Of a stretch of DNA of 7,139 nucleotides, positions 5,600-7,139 are shown piece by piece; position 1 is the stretch's first letter; each line of letters starts with the position of its first letter. The notes beneath the pieces were generated by a model that did not search any database, was not told where the DNA came from, and saw only the letters and a program-made list of their open reading frames with translations. Made by a program: the position numbers and the translations under genes. The stretch comes from Cyanobacteria bacterium UBA11370. Its GTDB lineage: Bacteria > Cyanobacteriota > Cyanobacteriia > Cyanobacteriales > Coleofasciculaceae. The stretch covers positions 1,186 through 8,324 of the forward strand of contig DNGI01000100.1 of the NCBI GenBank assembly GCA_003486645.1, given 5' to 3'.

Positions 5600-7139
<1,540 letters not shown>

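Overview
The window looks like chromosomal DNA from a cyanobacterium, probably a filamentous, repeat-rich one. Three observations support this. The octamer GCGATCGC (HIP1) occurs ten times in 7.1 kb, against roughly 0.1 expected by chance. The ATP synthase gamma subunit is the cyanobacterial type, with the extra insert but without the plant redox cysteines. Nearly every spacer holds a 7-bp-periodic tandem array, a known cyanobacterial habit. The genus cannot be fixed from the sequence alone.

Layout from left to right. Bases 1-329 are non-coding: a 150-bp MITE-like inverted-repeat element with a heptamer array inside, a second heptamer array, and a hairpin at the end of the first transcription unit. 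Two small minus-strand genes follow, probably one operon: a two-zinc-ribbon (zf-TFIIB-like) protein at 745-1128 and then a 122-residue membrane protein at 330-698. A 366-bp divergent spacer carries a strong G-quadruplex motif. It leads to a plus-strand pentapeptide-repeat protein (1495-1920, true start possibly 1591). On the minus strand come an AGCS-family sodium:alanine/glycine symporter (2012-3391, GTG start) with a promoter candidate and a perfect dyad in its leader, a second MITE-like element (3619-3719), and an unrecognised membrane protein of about five helices (3725-4201). The right third is the distal end of the ATP synthase operon, atpA (alpha) then gamma, both minus strand, closed by a clear intrinsic terminator at 4399-4428.

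The only genes with an evident shared job are atpA and gamma, which build the F1 catalytic head of the thylakoid/plasma-membrane ATP synthase. The symporter would take up amino acids using sodium. The zinc-ribbon/membrane pair, the pentapeptide protein and the 158-residue membrane protein have no assignable function. I see no defence system, CRISPR array, prophage, complete insertion sequence, tRNA or rRNA. The most interesting material is between the genes: two related MITE-like elements, six unrelated tandem arrays that all have a 7-bp period, and a 190-bp atpA-gamma spacer made almost wholly of repeats that can fold on themselves.
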